Shown: positions 55,991 to 64,000 of the stretch, piece by piece | How the letters are laid out: every line of letters begins with the position of its first letter | How positions within the stretch are numbered: position 1 is the first letter of the stretch | Source: Vibrio sp. 10N.286.49.B1 | GTDB lineage: Bacteria; Pseudomonadota; Gammaproteobacteria; Enterobacterales; Vibrionaceae | DNA length: 64,000 bases | NCBI RefSeq assembly: GCF_002873335.1 | Contig: NZ_MCUW01000078.1 | Coordinates: 125,947 to 189,946, forward strand | Direction of reading: 5' to 3' | Notes under the pieces: model-generated | What the model was told of the DNA's origin: nothing | Seen by the model: only the letters and a program-made list of their open reading frames with translations | The model's database searches: none | Position numbers and translations under genes: made by a program

Positions 55991-57025
55991 ATGAACATGA
56001 AATTATCGGCATTATTTCTAGTGGTAACAGTGCTTAGTGCCTGTGGAAAAGCCCCTCCACCCATCCCTGAACCCGAGTCGCGCCCTGCAAAATTGTTCTC
56101 TGTTTCAGTGGGAAACAGCCAGTTCGAGCGCACGTTTCCTGCAACGTCTGAAGCAGGTGATAAAGCCGTGTTGGCGTTTCGAGTGCCAGGACAGTTGGAT
56201 AATCTTTTTGTACGCTCAGGGCAACAAGTGATGAAAGGTGATCGACTCGCGAGCCTTGACCCTGATGAGTATCAGTTGTTAGAGAAGCAAGCGAAAGCCA
56301 ACTTCCGTTTGGCAGATGTACAATACCAGCGTGCATTAAAACTTCGCAAAAGTCAGGTGGTATCAGAGCAGGATTACGATCAAGCAAATGCCAATATGAA
56401 ATCAGCAAAAGCAGCTTGGTCACAAGCTCAGGCAAATCTTGACTACACCAATTTAGTTGCTCCGTACAATGGAACCATTTCGATTATTCCTGCCGATAAT
56501 TATGAATACATCCAAGCCAAAGAAGGCGTGATGAACATTCAATCGAACCAGTTGCTCAAGGTTATATTTCAATTGCCGGACTATTTATTAAACCGGTTTC
56601 AAGGGGATCATCAAATCGACGCGTCGATGGCATTTGATGCCTTTCCTAGTAATGAATACGAACTGACATTTCAAGAAATCGATACCGAGGCAGACCCTAA
56701 GACTGGGACTTATAAAGTGACCATGATAATGGCACGCCCCTCTGACCTTGGTGTATTGCCTGGAATGGCTGGGCAGGTCCGAATATTGGCTCGTAGTACG
56801 GCAGCAACCGTCATTCCAGTGTCTGCCCTTTTCATTGAGAACGATAAGCAGTGTGTTTGGAGAGTGACGAGCGGCGGCATTGTTGAGAAGGTTGCAGTGG
56901 AATTGAATGACAAACGACAAGTTATTTCAGGGCTTGAAGATGGAGATAAAATTGTCATCTCGGGCGTTCAAAGCATTAAACCTGGCATTCAGGTCCGAGA
57001 GTGGATTAAGGAGAGAGGATTATGA
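55991..57025 (+). CDS. vexI: RND efflux adaptor, lipoprotein (first of two)
   Basis: 344 residues; lipobox LSAC at residues 15-18, then a membrane-fusion-protein fold: barrel-sandwich half (AVLAFRVPGQLDNLFVRSGQQVMKGDRLASLDPDEYQL), a coiled hairpin (about 90-145), the second lipoyl half (VAPYNGTISIIPADNYEYIQ) and beta-barrel. It bridges the inner-membrane pump to an outer-membrane channel. V. cholerae has the same layout downstream of psp (vexIJK: two adaptors and a pump); the symbol comes from that memory. Start may be ATG 55997. No outer-membrane channel gene is present. Confidence 0.8.
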   Translation: MNMKLSALFLVVTVLSACGKAPPPIPEPESRPAKLFSVSVGNSQFERTFPATSEAGDKAVLAFRVPGQLDNLFVRSGQQVMKGDRLASLDPDEYQLLEKQAKANFRLADVQYQRALKLRKSQVVSEQDYDQANANMKSAKAAWSQAQANLDYTNLVAPYNGTISIIPADNYEYIQAKEGVMNIQSNQLLKVIFQLPDYLLNRFQGDHQIDASMAFDAFPSNEYELTFQEIDTEADPKTGTYKVTMIMARPSDLGVLPGMAGQVRILARSTAATVIPVSALFIENDKQCVWRVTSGGIVEKVAVELNDKRQVISGLEDGDKIVISGVQSIKPGIQVREWIKERGL

Positions 57026-58101
57026 GAATTTATCGATTCACGACTCTTCTTTGTGCCGCTCTATTTGTCTTTGGTTGTGATAAAGCATCGATAGAAGAGA
57101 GGCATGATATCCCTAAGGTGAAGGTAACAGAGATTGGAAAGTCTGAGCTAAAAAGTCAGTTATATTTCCCAGCTCTGGCGTCGGCTGCAGACCGTTCTCA
57201 CCTCAGCTTTCGTGTCGCTGGTGAAATTAATAATATCACTTTAAAAGAAGGCGACTTTGTAAAAAAAGGAGACATATTAGCCACCTTGGAACCAACTGAC
57301 TTTCAATTAGATGTGGATAATGCTCAAGCAAGGTATGCCGTTATTGATAGCCAGTATCGCCGCTCTAGCCCGTTGGTTGAAAAAGGGTTATTGGCGAAGT
57401 CTCAGTTTGATGAAATTGCCGCGCAGCGCGCCTATGCTCGTGCCGAGTTTGACCTTGCAAAATTGCGCCTGTCATTCACCCAGCTCGTTGCGCCTGTCGA
57501 TGGCGTCATTTCCCGCGTGTCTGCTGAGCAATTTGAAAATATTCAAATAGGGCAACACGTGGTGAATATTCACAGTGTTGAAGAGGTGGAAATTATCCTT
57601 CAATTGCCCGATAGCTTTTCGCTGAATCAGCCTAAAGATAATGATATTGATCATATAGAAGCCATCATACGGGTTCCATCTGGGAATGAATATACGGCAC
57701 GGCTCAAAGAGTTTACTACCCAGCCAGACCCTGCGTTAGGGACGTTCACGGCAACGCTTATTCTGCCTATGCCTAAAGATGAATACATACTTGATGGCAT
57801 GGCTGTGGATGTGACATCTAAAGCTAAAGATATCGGACTAAAGTTGGATATGGGCGTCAGTGTGCCGATTGAAGCGGTGTTTAACCAAGATGGCGATATG
57901 CTTGATGACTTGGACAAATTTGTTTGGGTACTGAATGGCGATAACACCGTGACGAAACAAAAAGTACTGACCGGTAAAGTATCGCGTTCGACGATTCAAA
58001 TCCTTGAGGGACTTGATAACGCTCAAGTGATAGTGATTGCAGGTGTTGCCAGGTTACGAGATGGCATGGAAGTAGAAGTATTACCGCAGGAGGCGAAGTA
58101 A
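57022..58101 (+). CDS. vexJ: RND efflux adaptor, lipoprotein (second of two)
   Basis: 359 residues with lipobox VFGC near residue 19. Same adaptor fold: LSFRVAGEINNITLKEGDFVKKGDILATLEPTDFQL, hairpin, VAPVDGVISRVSAEQFENIQIG. It overlaps the end of the first adaptor in an ATGA junction. Two adaptors of different sequence suggest a mixed ring around the pump, as proposed for such pairs. Confidence 0.8.
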   Translation: MRIYRFTTLLCAALFVFGCDKASIEERHDIPKVKVTEIGKSELKSQLYFPALASAADRSHLSFRVAGEINNITLKEGDFVKKGDILATLEPTDFQLDVDNAQARYAVIDSQYRRSSPLVEKGLLAKSQFDEIAAQRAYARAEFDLAKLRLSFTQLVAPVDGVISRVSAEQFENIQIGQHVVNIHSVEEVEIILQLPDSFSLNQPKDNDIDHIEAIIRVPSGNEYTARLKEFTTQPDPALGTFTATLILPMPKDEYILDGMAVDVTSKAKDIGLKLDMGVSVPIEAVFNQDGDMLDDLDKFVWVLNGDNTVTKQKVLTGKVSRSTIQILEGLDNAQVIVIAGVARLRDGMEVEVLPQEAK

Positions 58102-61100
58102 TGAGCCAAGAAGAAAAGAAGTCTTTGCCTCAAAGCGACGATGAGATTACCGGTGTAGCAGCCTATTTTATTCGTAACAAGGTGATCAGTTGGATGTTGT
58201 CATTGATCTTTTTGATCGGCGGCGTGTCTGCTTTTTTTGACTTAGGGCGATTGGAAGATCCAGCCTTTACGATTAAAGACGCAATGGTCGTGACCTCATA
58301 CCCAGGCGCAACGCCTCAGCAAGTTGAAGAGGAAGTGACTTACCCCATTGAAAAGGCCATCCAACAGTTAACCTATGTGGATGAGATCAACTCTATTTCT
58401 AGCCGCGGACTTTCTCAAATCACCGTGACCATGAAAAACAATTATGGTCCTGATGATTTACCACAAATATGGGATGAGTTACGACGTAAGGTTAACGATT
58501 TAAAAGGTTCCCTTCCACCTGGGGTGAATGATCCAACGGTTATTGATGATTTTGGTGATGTTTACGGGGTGCTGCTTGCGCTCACTGGTGAGGGATACAG
58601 CTATAAGGAAATTTCCGATTACGTGGATTATTTACGCCGAGAGCTAGAGCTGATTGATGGCGTAAGTAAGGTCTCGGTGACGGGGCAGCAACAAGAACAA
58701 GTCTTCATAGAAATTTCAATTAAGCGTATTAGCGCCTTGGGTATTGCGCCAAGTACGATTTTTAACTTATTGCAAACACAAAACATTGTCTCGGATGCTG
58801 GTGCGACGAGGATAGGAAACGAATACATCCGAATTCAACCAACGGGTGAATTTACCGACGTGGGCGAGCTAGGCGATTTAATCTTGACCGAAGGCGGGGC
58901 AGAAGGGCTCATTTACCTAAAAGATGTGGCCAATATTAAACGTGGCTTCATTGAAGTGCCTACCAATATTATCAATTTCAATGGCGAGGTTGCACTTAAT
59001 GTCGGCGTGTCTTTTGCTACGGGTGTCAACGTAGTAGAAGTCGGAGAACGCTTTGACCGTCGCTTAGCTGAACTGAAGTTTCAACAGCCGGTCGGTATCG
59101 ATATTTCGGAAGTGTACAGCCAGCCTAAGGAAGTGGATAAATCGGTGCGCGGCTTTGTCGTGAGCCTAGCGCAAGCGGTGGCAATTGTCATCATCGTGTT
59201 GTTATTTTTCATGGGACTTCGTTCCGGGCTATTAATTGGTTTGATACTGTTGCTCACCGTGTTAGGCACCTTTATTTTTATGCAGTATATGGCGATAGAT
59301 CTGCAGCGGATATCGCTAGGGGCGCTAGTCATAGCCCTGGGGATGCTGGTGGATAATGCCATTGTGGTGGTGGAAGGGATCTTAATCGGAACCCAGCGTG
59401 GGAGGACAAGGCTTCAAGCTGCGACCGACATTGTGACGCAAACAAAGTGGCCGTTATTGGGGGCAACAGTTATAGCGGTGACGGCTTTCGCGCCAATCGG
59501 ACTGTCTGAAGATTCCACTGGCGAATATTGTGGAACGCTGTTTTCCGTACTGTTGATTTCATTAATGTTGAGCTGGTTTACTGCCATATCATTGACACCA
59601 TTTTTTGCTGATATGTTCTTTCGCGGACAAAAAATCAAAGGCGGTGAAGAGGGAGGCGAGGGCAATGATCCTTATAATGGTTTCGTCTTTACGATGTACC
59701 GAAAATTCTTAGAGTTTTGTATGCATCGTGCTTGGTTAACCGTGGTTTTCCTGATTGTTTGTCTGGCTGGAAGCTTGTATGGGTTCACGAAGGTGAAGCA
59801 ATCATTCTTCCCTGCATCAACGACACCCATGTTTCAGGTGGATGTTTGGTTACCTGAGGGGACCGATATTCGAGCGACGAATACTAAGCTTGAGGTGTTA
59901 GAGCGTTGGATTGCAGAGCAACCAGAGACCGCTCATATCACGACGACGGCAGGTAAAGGCTTACAGCGTTTTATGCTCACGTACTCGCCGGAAAAAAGCT
60001 ACGCAGCGTATGGAGAGATCACAACGAGGGCGAAAAGCTACGAACAGTTAGAGCCGCTAATGACGCGTTTTCGGTCTTATGTCGATAGTACATTTCCTGA
60101 AATCAATTATAAGCTGAAACAGATCGAGTTGGGTCCGGGCGGCGGCGCCAAAATTGAGGCACGTATCATTGGCTCTGACCCTACCGTACTGCGAGGCATT
60201 GCAACACAGGTGATGGACATTATGTACGCCGACCCTGGAGCCTTTAACATTCGCCATGACTGGAGAGAACGAACGAAGGTTCTGGAACCTATTTTTAACG
60301 AGAGCCAAGCGCGACGTTATGGGATTACTAAGTCTGATGTCGATGATGTACTGATGATGTCTTTTTCGGGTAAATCCGTTGGGTTGTATCGTGATGGAAC
60401 AACACTCATGCCGATTGTCGCGCGCCTTCCGGATGAAGAGCGTGTCGACATTCGTAATATCGAAGGCATGATGATCTGGAGCCCAGCCTTGTCGGAATTT
60501 ATTCCGTTTCAACAAGTGACGCAAGGGTATGACATTCGCTGGGAAGACCCGATTATCGTTCGTAAAAACCGCAAAAGAATGCTCACCGTGATGGCTGACC
60601 CTGATCTTTTAGGAGAAGAAACGGCCGCAACATTACAAAAACGTATTCAGTCACAGATTGAATCTATCGAGCTACCTCCTGGTTACTTCTTGGAATGGGG
60701 TGGAGAATATGAATCGTCTGGCGACGCTCAGGCTTCATTGTTCCAAACCATGCCGATGGGTTACTTGTTTATGTTTTTGATCACCATCTTCTTGTTTAAC
60801 GCGGTAAAAGAAGCGCTGATTGTCTGGTTGACCGTGCCACTTGCCATAATAGGAGTGACAACGGGTTTACTTGCCTTAAACACGCCATTTGGTTTCATGG
60901 CTTTACTCGGATTTTTGAGCTTATCTGGAATGGTGTTGAAAAATGGTATTGTGCTTCTTGACCAAATAGAGATAGAGATTAAATCAGGAAAAGAGCCGTA
61001 TTTAGCGGTTGTCGACGCGGCATTAAGTCGGGTGCGTCCGGTTTGTATGGCGGCAATTACGACGATATTGGGGATGATCCCTTTGCTTCCTGACATCTTT

Positions 61101-61211
61101 TTTAAACCCATGGCGGTAACGATAATGTTTGGTCTGGGCTTTGCGACGGTGTTGACGTTAATCGTGGTACCGGTACTTTATCGATTATTCCATCGTGTGA
61201 AAGTGATTTAA
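58101..61211 (+). CDS. vexK: RND efflux pump, inner-membrane transporter
   Basis: 1036 residues with the twelve-helix RND plan: helix 1 near 30-50, large periplasmic loops at about 50-350 and 580-880, and the proton-relay Asp pair absent in its common DD form but with the conserved SLGALVIALGMLVDNAIVVVEG of helix 4. The C-terminal half has FMALLGFLSLSGMVLKNGIVLLDQIE. The start sequence with SYPGATPQQVEEEVTYPIEKAIQQL matches the heavy AcrB-type family. It is translationally coupled to the second adaptor (one-base overlap). Likely substrates are bile salts and detergents in vibrios, by inference. Confidence 0.88.
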   Translation: MSQEEKKSLPQSDDEITGVAAYFIRNKVISWMLSLIFLIGGVSAFFDLGRLEDPAFTIKDAMVVTSYPGATPQQVEEEVTYPIEKAIQQLTYVDEINSISSRGLSQITVTMKNNYGPDDLPQIWDELRRKVNDLKGSLPPGVNDPTVIDDFGDVYGVLLALTGEGYSYKEISDYVDYLRRELELIDGVSKVSVTGQQQEQVFIEISIKRISALGIAPSTIFNLLQTQNIVSDAGATRIGNEYIRIQPTGEFTDVGELGDLILTEGGAEGLIYLKDVANIKRGFIEVPTNIINFNGEVALNVGVSFATGVNVVEVGERFDRRLAELKFQQPVGIDISEVYSQPKEVDKSVRGFVVSLAQAVAIVIIVLLFFMGLRSGLLIGLILLLTVLGTFIFMQYMAIDLQRISLGALVIALGMLVDNAIVVVEGILIGTQRGRTRLQAATDIVTQTKWPLLGATVIAVTAFAPIGLSEDSTGEYCGTLFSVLLISLMLSWFTAISLTPFFADMFFRGQKIKGGEEGGEGNDPYNGFVFTMYRKFLEFCMHRAWLTVVFLIVCLAGSLYGFTKVKQSFFPASTTPMFQVDVWLPEGTDIRATNTKLEVLERWIAEQPETAHITTTAGKGLQRFMLTYSPEKSYAAYGEITTRAKSYEQLEPLMTRFRSYVDSTFPEINYKLKQIELGPGGGAKIEARIIGSDPTVLRGIATQVMDIMYADPGAFNIRHDWRERTKVLEPIFNESQARRYGITKSDVDDVLMMSFSGKSVGLYRDGTTLMPIVARLPDEERVDIRNIEGMMIWSPALSEFIPFQQVTQGYDIRWEDPIIVRKNRKRMLTVMADPDLLGEETAATLQKRIQSQIESIELPPGYFLEWGGEYESSGDAQASLFQTMPMGYLFMFLITIFLFNAVKEALIVWLTVPLAIIGVTTGLLALNTPFGFMALLGFLSLSGMVLKNGIVLLDQIEIEIKSGKEPYLAVVDAALSRVRPVCMAAITTILGMIPLLPDIFFKPMAVTIMFGLGFATVLTLIVVPVLYRLFHRVKVI

Positions 61212-61220
61212 CACGCGTGG

Positions 61221-61235
61221 CCCCCCCCCCTTTTT
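61221..61235. repeat. Homopolymer run C10T5 after the pump gene
   Basis: Ten C and five T follow the vexK stop by about ten bases. The run is outside any gene, so length change should have little effect. Confidence 0.85.
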
Positions 61236-61249
61236 GAGCGACTATCGAA

Positions 61250-61290
61250 ACACTGCCACCGAATAAGGTGGCAGTGTTATTTTTTATATA
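61250..61290 (+). terminator. Terminator of the efflux operon
   Basis: ACACTGCCACC-GAATAA-GGTGGCAGTGT followed by TATTTTTTATA. Confidence 0.92.
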
Positions 61291-61449
61291 ACGGTAAATG
61301 GGTCAACGTAATGATTACGCCGATGTACTAATGTAGAAATATTGTCGTGTCTTGAATACTATAACGTCGTGAATGCGATAGCTTCATGAATAATATTATG
61401 CCGTGAAGACCCTGTGTATTGATTTAAGTGAACTCGTGAAGGAATAATT

Positions 61450-62061
61450 ATGTGCAAACGCTGTCCTTGGCTCGACCAAACAAAAGCCGACTATGTCGAT
61501 TATCACGACAAAGAATGGGGCGTCCCTGTGTTGGACGATAGGACCTTGTTTGAATTTCTGGTACTGGAATCTGCGCAGGCGGGGTTGAGTTGGTATACGA
61601 TATTAAAGCGACGTGAAGGATACCGCAAAGCCTTCGCTAACTTTGATGTAGAAAAGGTGGCAAAGTTTACCGAGCAAGATGAAGCAAGGCTAATCGAAGA
61701 CACAGGGATTATTCGTAATAAACTCAAAATCAAATCGACGGTGACAAATGCTCAATTTTTTATTGAAATCCAGCGTGAGTTTGGGTCCTTTAGCCAATAT
61801 GTGTGGTCGTTTGTCGACAACAAAGTACTGGTTAGCAACTGGGATAAACTGGAAGACTACCCTGTAACCACGCCAGTATCGGATGCACTAAGCAAAGACT
61901 TGAAGAAGCGTGGATTCAAGTTTGTTGGCTCGACCATTATTTACGCATACCTCCAAGCGGCGGGCCTTATAAATGACCACAGCAAAGATTGTTATCGACG
62001 ACAAGAAGTCATTGATAGCTACAAGTCTTTGGGCGTAGAGTACTTCGAAAGAAAGGCCTGA
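61450..62061 (+). CDS. tag: DNA-3-methyladenine glycosylase I
   Basis: Removes 3-methyladenine from alkylated DNA. 203 residues with all family marks: zinc ligands in MCKRCPW (C5) and DYHDKEWGVP (H19), the base-binding Glu in FLVLESAQAGLSW (E40), helix-hairpin-helix segment, and the second zinc pair in HSKDCYRRQ near the C-terminus. Closely normal in length. Upstream GAAGGAAT serves as ribosome binding site. A diverged paralogue lies 1.1 kb to the right. Confidence 0.95.
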   Translation: MCKRCPWLDQTKADYVDYHDKEWGVPVLDDRTLFEFLVLESAQAGLSWYTILKRREGYRKAFANFDVEKVAKFTEQDEARLIEDTGIIRNKLKIKSTVTNAQFFIEIQREFGSFSQYVWSFVDNKVLVSNWDKLEDYPVTTPVSDALSKDLKKRGFKFVGSTIIYAYLQAAGLINDHSKDCYRRQEVIDSYKSLGVEYFERKA

Positions 62062-62176
62062 TGGTATAAGCGTCCAATCATGTTTTCGATAATTGAACGG
62101 TCGACTCAGTCCTTTGTGTCAGCCGGTTGATCGGCCGACACTATCCCACTGACTTGTCTTTGCCTATTCACTACAG

Positions 62177-62968
62177 TTAACGACGAATGGTATTGGTGAC
62201 TTCACCAATACCCTCAATACTAACGCTTACAGTATCATTGGCTTGAAGGGCTCGTGTTCTGCCGGGAGTGCCAGCAAAGATTAAATCTCCTGGTTTTAAA
62301 GGAATATATTGGCTGATGTAAGAGACAATCGCCTCGACACTGTGGATCATGTTTTCTAAGCTTTCTTGTTGAACAACCTTGCCATTGAGCGTTGTGGTGA
62401 TGGCTTGATTCGAGATATCTAGATTCGTTTGAATGAGGGCAGAAACGGGTCCGAAGTCTTTGGCGCCTTTTGCTCTCCACCATTGCAGGTCACTGGATTG
62501 CCAACTGCGTTCCGTTAAATCATTCCCTACGGTGTATCCAAATACACAGTGTTTTGCCTGTTGTGCCTCGACCGCGTCGCAAAGTTTACCTATCACAATA
62601 ACTAACTCGCCCTCAAAATGAACATTGCGAGCGTCAGTTGGCAATACGATATCGCCGTCTACCCGTATTGATGGCGCTGATTTGAAAAATATTTCAGGCT
62701 TTTTTTCTCCAGCATTACCTGCGTGACTACGAAAGTTCAGGCCAACAGCGAAGACGTTGCCGTTGTCGATGGGAGAGCGTAACTTGCTTTTTTGGTAAGG
62801 AACGGTGGCCTTTACGTCAAACGACGAGAAAGGTGTGGAGGTCAACACGTCCATTGTTTCACCGGAGGCGATGCGTACCCATTCGACTTCACCGTTTATT
62901 TCTGCGCGTCCATATTGTTCGGCAAAAATTGGCGGAGTAAAAAGTGCAATCAGCAGAAAAAATTTCAT
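62177..62968 (-). CDS. Fumarylacetoacetate-hydrolase-family protein with a signal peptide
   Basis: 263 residues. Residues 1-16 (MKFFLLIALFTPPIFA, cleaved before EQYGRA) look like a short signal peptide, which is odd because the family is normally cytoplasmic. The core is otherwise standard: NVFAVGLNFRSHAGNAGE, metal-binding HFEGELVIVIGK, YTVGNDLTERSWQ, GPVSALI, and PLKPGDLIFAGTPGRT. Known relatives are oxaloacetate decarboxylases, acylpyruvases and isomerases. If exported it would work in the periplasm; substrate unknown. The start is fixed by the signal peptide; no longer reading is available in frame. Confidence 0.8.
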   Translation of the reverse strand: MKFFLLIALFTPPIFAEQYGRAEINGEVEWVRIASGETMDVLTSTPFSSFDVKATVPYQKSKLRSPIDNGNVFAVGLNFRSHAGNAGEKKPEIFFKSAPSIRVDGDIVLPTDARNVHFEGELVIVIGKLCDAVEAQQAKHCVFGYTVGNDLTERSWQSSDLQWWRAKGAKDFGPVSALIQTNLDISNQAITTTLNGKVVQQESLENMIHSVEAIVSYISQYIPLKPGDLIFAGTPGRTRALQANDTVSVSIEGIGEVTNTIRR

Positions 62969-63190
62969 GAACCATCCTTGTTATCTTTGGAATCAGAAGT
63001 CAGCACCATCTCGAACAGGGTCTGGTGATGACTCGATTATTACTGCGCTTTACTAGCGTAGCAGCGGTTGTGTAGCCGTGCTGGAATAGTCATACGGATT
63101 TAAAACAGAATCAGATTAAAGGGGGCTCAAAATTGCGTTACCAATGCGTGTTATAGTACGAGCAAATAAATCAACGAATTGAATGGTGAT

Positions 63191-63871
63191 ATGGAAAAGT
63201 TTTCTTCGATTTATGCCCGCGCAGCAGAGCGTAAAGGTGGTGAAATAGCACTAGAGTCATTAGTGAATAAGCCTTTAAGCACCTCAGAACTGTTAGCTAT
63301 ACCTGATGATAGATGGCTTGCGGCATTTACTATGAAAGTATTTCAATGTGGTATTTCTTGGCAGGTTGTTCGTAATAAATGGGCTAATTTTGAAGACGTG
63401 TTTTTCCAATTTCGAGTTGATCCGTTGCTAATGCTTTCTGATGAACACTGGGAGCAAAAAGCTCAAGACCCTCGAATTATTCGTCATCTTACGAAAGTAA
63501 TGTCAATACCAGTTAACGCACAGATGATTCAATCAGCGCGTTTTGAGCATGATTCTTTTGCCGATATGGTTGCCAATTGGCCGTCGGAGTCGATGGTGGA
63601 GTTATGGCTATACCTAAAAAAACATGGCGCGAGGCTAGGGGGGAATACCGGCCCGTACGCACTGCGTCAACTCGGTGTCGATACGTTTATTTTGTCCTCT
63701 GATGTTGAAAACTATTTGAGAAATACGCAAGTGATCGATTCTGGGAAAGGCACTAAAAGGGCCTTGAAAGCGGCCAATTCTGCGTTTGCAGATTGGCAAC
63801 AAGAATCTGGACGGTCATTGTCCGAAATCAGCCAGATTATTGCCTTCGGCTTTGGTGACAACCGATTGTAA
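63191..63871 (+). CDS. Diverged Tag-like (3-methyladenine glycosylase I) paralogue
   Basis: 226 residues from ATG 63191; a TTG at 63179 would add four. The middle resembles Tag: WLAAFTMKVFQCGISWQVVRNKWANFEDVFFQF, DPRIIRHLTKVMSIPVNAQ and LGGNTGPYALRQLG, the last of the helix-hairpin-helix kind. The Tag Glu (E40 in the gene at 61450) is aligned with Lys49 here, and the N-terminal Cys/His zinc ligands and the C-terminal HxxxC pair are absent. It may bind DNA without excising 3-methyladenine, or recognise another lesion. Intact frame and a terminator behind it suggest a functional gene. Confidence 0.75.
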   Translation: MEKFSSIYARAAERKGGEIALESLVNKPLSTSELLAIPDDRWLAAFTMKVFQCGISWQVVRNKWANFEDVFFQFRVDPLLMLSDEHWEQKAQDPRIIRHLTKVMSIPVNAQMIQSARFEHDSFADMVANWPSESMVELWLYLKKHGARLGGNTGPYALRQLGVDTFILSSDVENYLRNTQVIDSGKGTKRALKAANSAFADWQQESGRSLSEISQIIAFGFGDNRL

Positions 63872-63926
63872 TGTGATATTGGTTAAGCAATCAGTGACCC
63901 TAGGTGATAACCCGCGACATTAAATT

Positions 63927-63958
63927 AAAAACGCAGCCATTATTGTGGCTGCGTTTTG
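63927..63958 (+). terminator. Terminator after the Tag-like gene
   Basis: AAAACGCAGCCA-TTATTG-TGGCTGCGTTTT, twelve pairs and T-run. Confidence 0.92.
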
Positions 63959-64000
63959 CTTTCTAACATGCTGGGGTATTAAGATTCCATTATGACTCGA

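Overview
The window looks like a stretch of the large chromosome of a Vibrio or close relative. Several blocks keep the gene order I recall from Vibrio cholerae: metR/metE with the type II secretion pilotin aspS, yciI-yciA-yciB and the trp operon; rnm-yciO-rluB; and sapABCDF-pspF-pspABC followed by a VexIJK-type efflux operon. Codon use, base composition and the strong GGAG-type ribosome binding sites are even throughout. I see no integrase, transposase, tRNA, rRNA or CRISPR array.

Left part (1-12.0 kb), mostly accessory: the start of a PLP-dependent decarboxylase (minus, cut by the window edge), a free-standing CoA-acylating aldehyde dehydrogenase, a secreted GDSL esterase, a radical SAM protein, a small protein resembling one domain of malate synthase G, a zinc-ribbon protein of unknown role, a 241-bp tandem repeat array, a secreted GH9 glycoside hydrolase, a small lipoprotein coupled to a secreted protein, and a DUF3124 protein.

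12.1-17.6 kb is a nitric oxide detoxification locus. norVW has a sigma54 promoter and norR is divergent; between them lies a YeaR-like cupin gene. 17.7-24 kb is the glyoxylate shunt: aceA, a divergent LysR regulator, and malate synthase G (glcB), with an ADP-ribosyltransferase-like orphan nearby. 24-30 kb holds small membrane and Cys-rich proteins, a PheC-like periplasmic protein, an MhpD-like hydratase, a cold-shock gene followed by two overlapping small genes, and a GT39-type membrane glycosyltransferase.

29.8-37.5 kb: metR and metE (divergent, with a perfect MetR box), aspS, yciI, yciA, yciB, an orphan protein with a caspase-like His/Cys pattern, and a dicarboxylate/amino acid:cation symporter. 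37.8-44.9 kb: trpEGD(CF)BA with TrpR operator, leader peptide trpL and attenuator. The divergent rnm gene starts so close to the operator that its message may be leaderless. 44.9-47.5 kb: rnm, yciO, rluB. 47.7-55.7 kb: the sap ABC transporter operon, then pspF and divergent pspABC (envelope stress). 56-61.2 kb: an RND efflux operon with two lipoprotein adaptors. The right end holds tag, a fumarylacetoacetate-hydrolase-family protein that carries a signal peptide, and a divergent Tag-like paralogue lacking the active-site Glu.

The candidates I find most worth following are the malate-synthase-like mini-protein, the small-gene pair behind the cold-shock gene, the orphan His/Cys protein beside yciB, the exported FAH-family protein, and the shared trp operator/rnm promoter.
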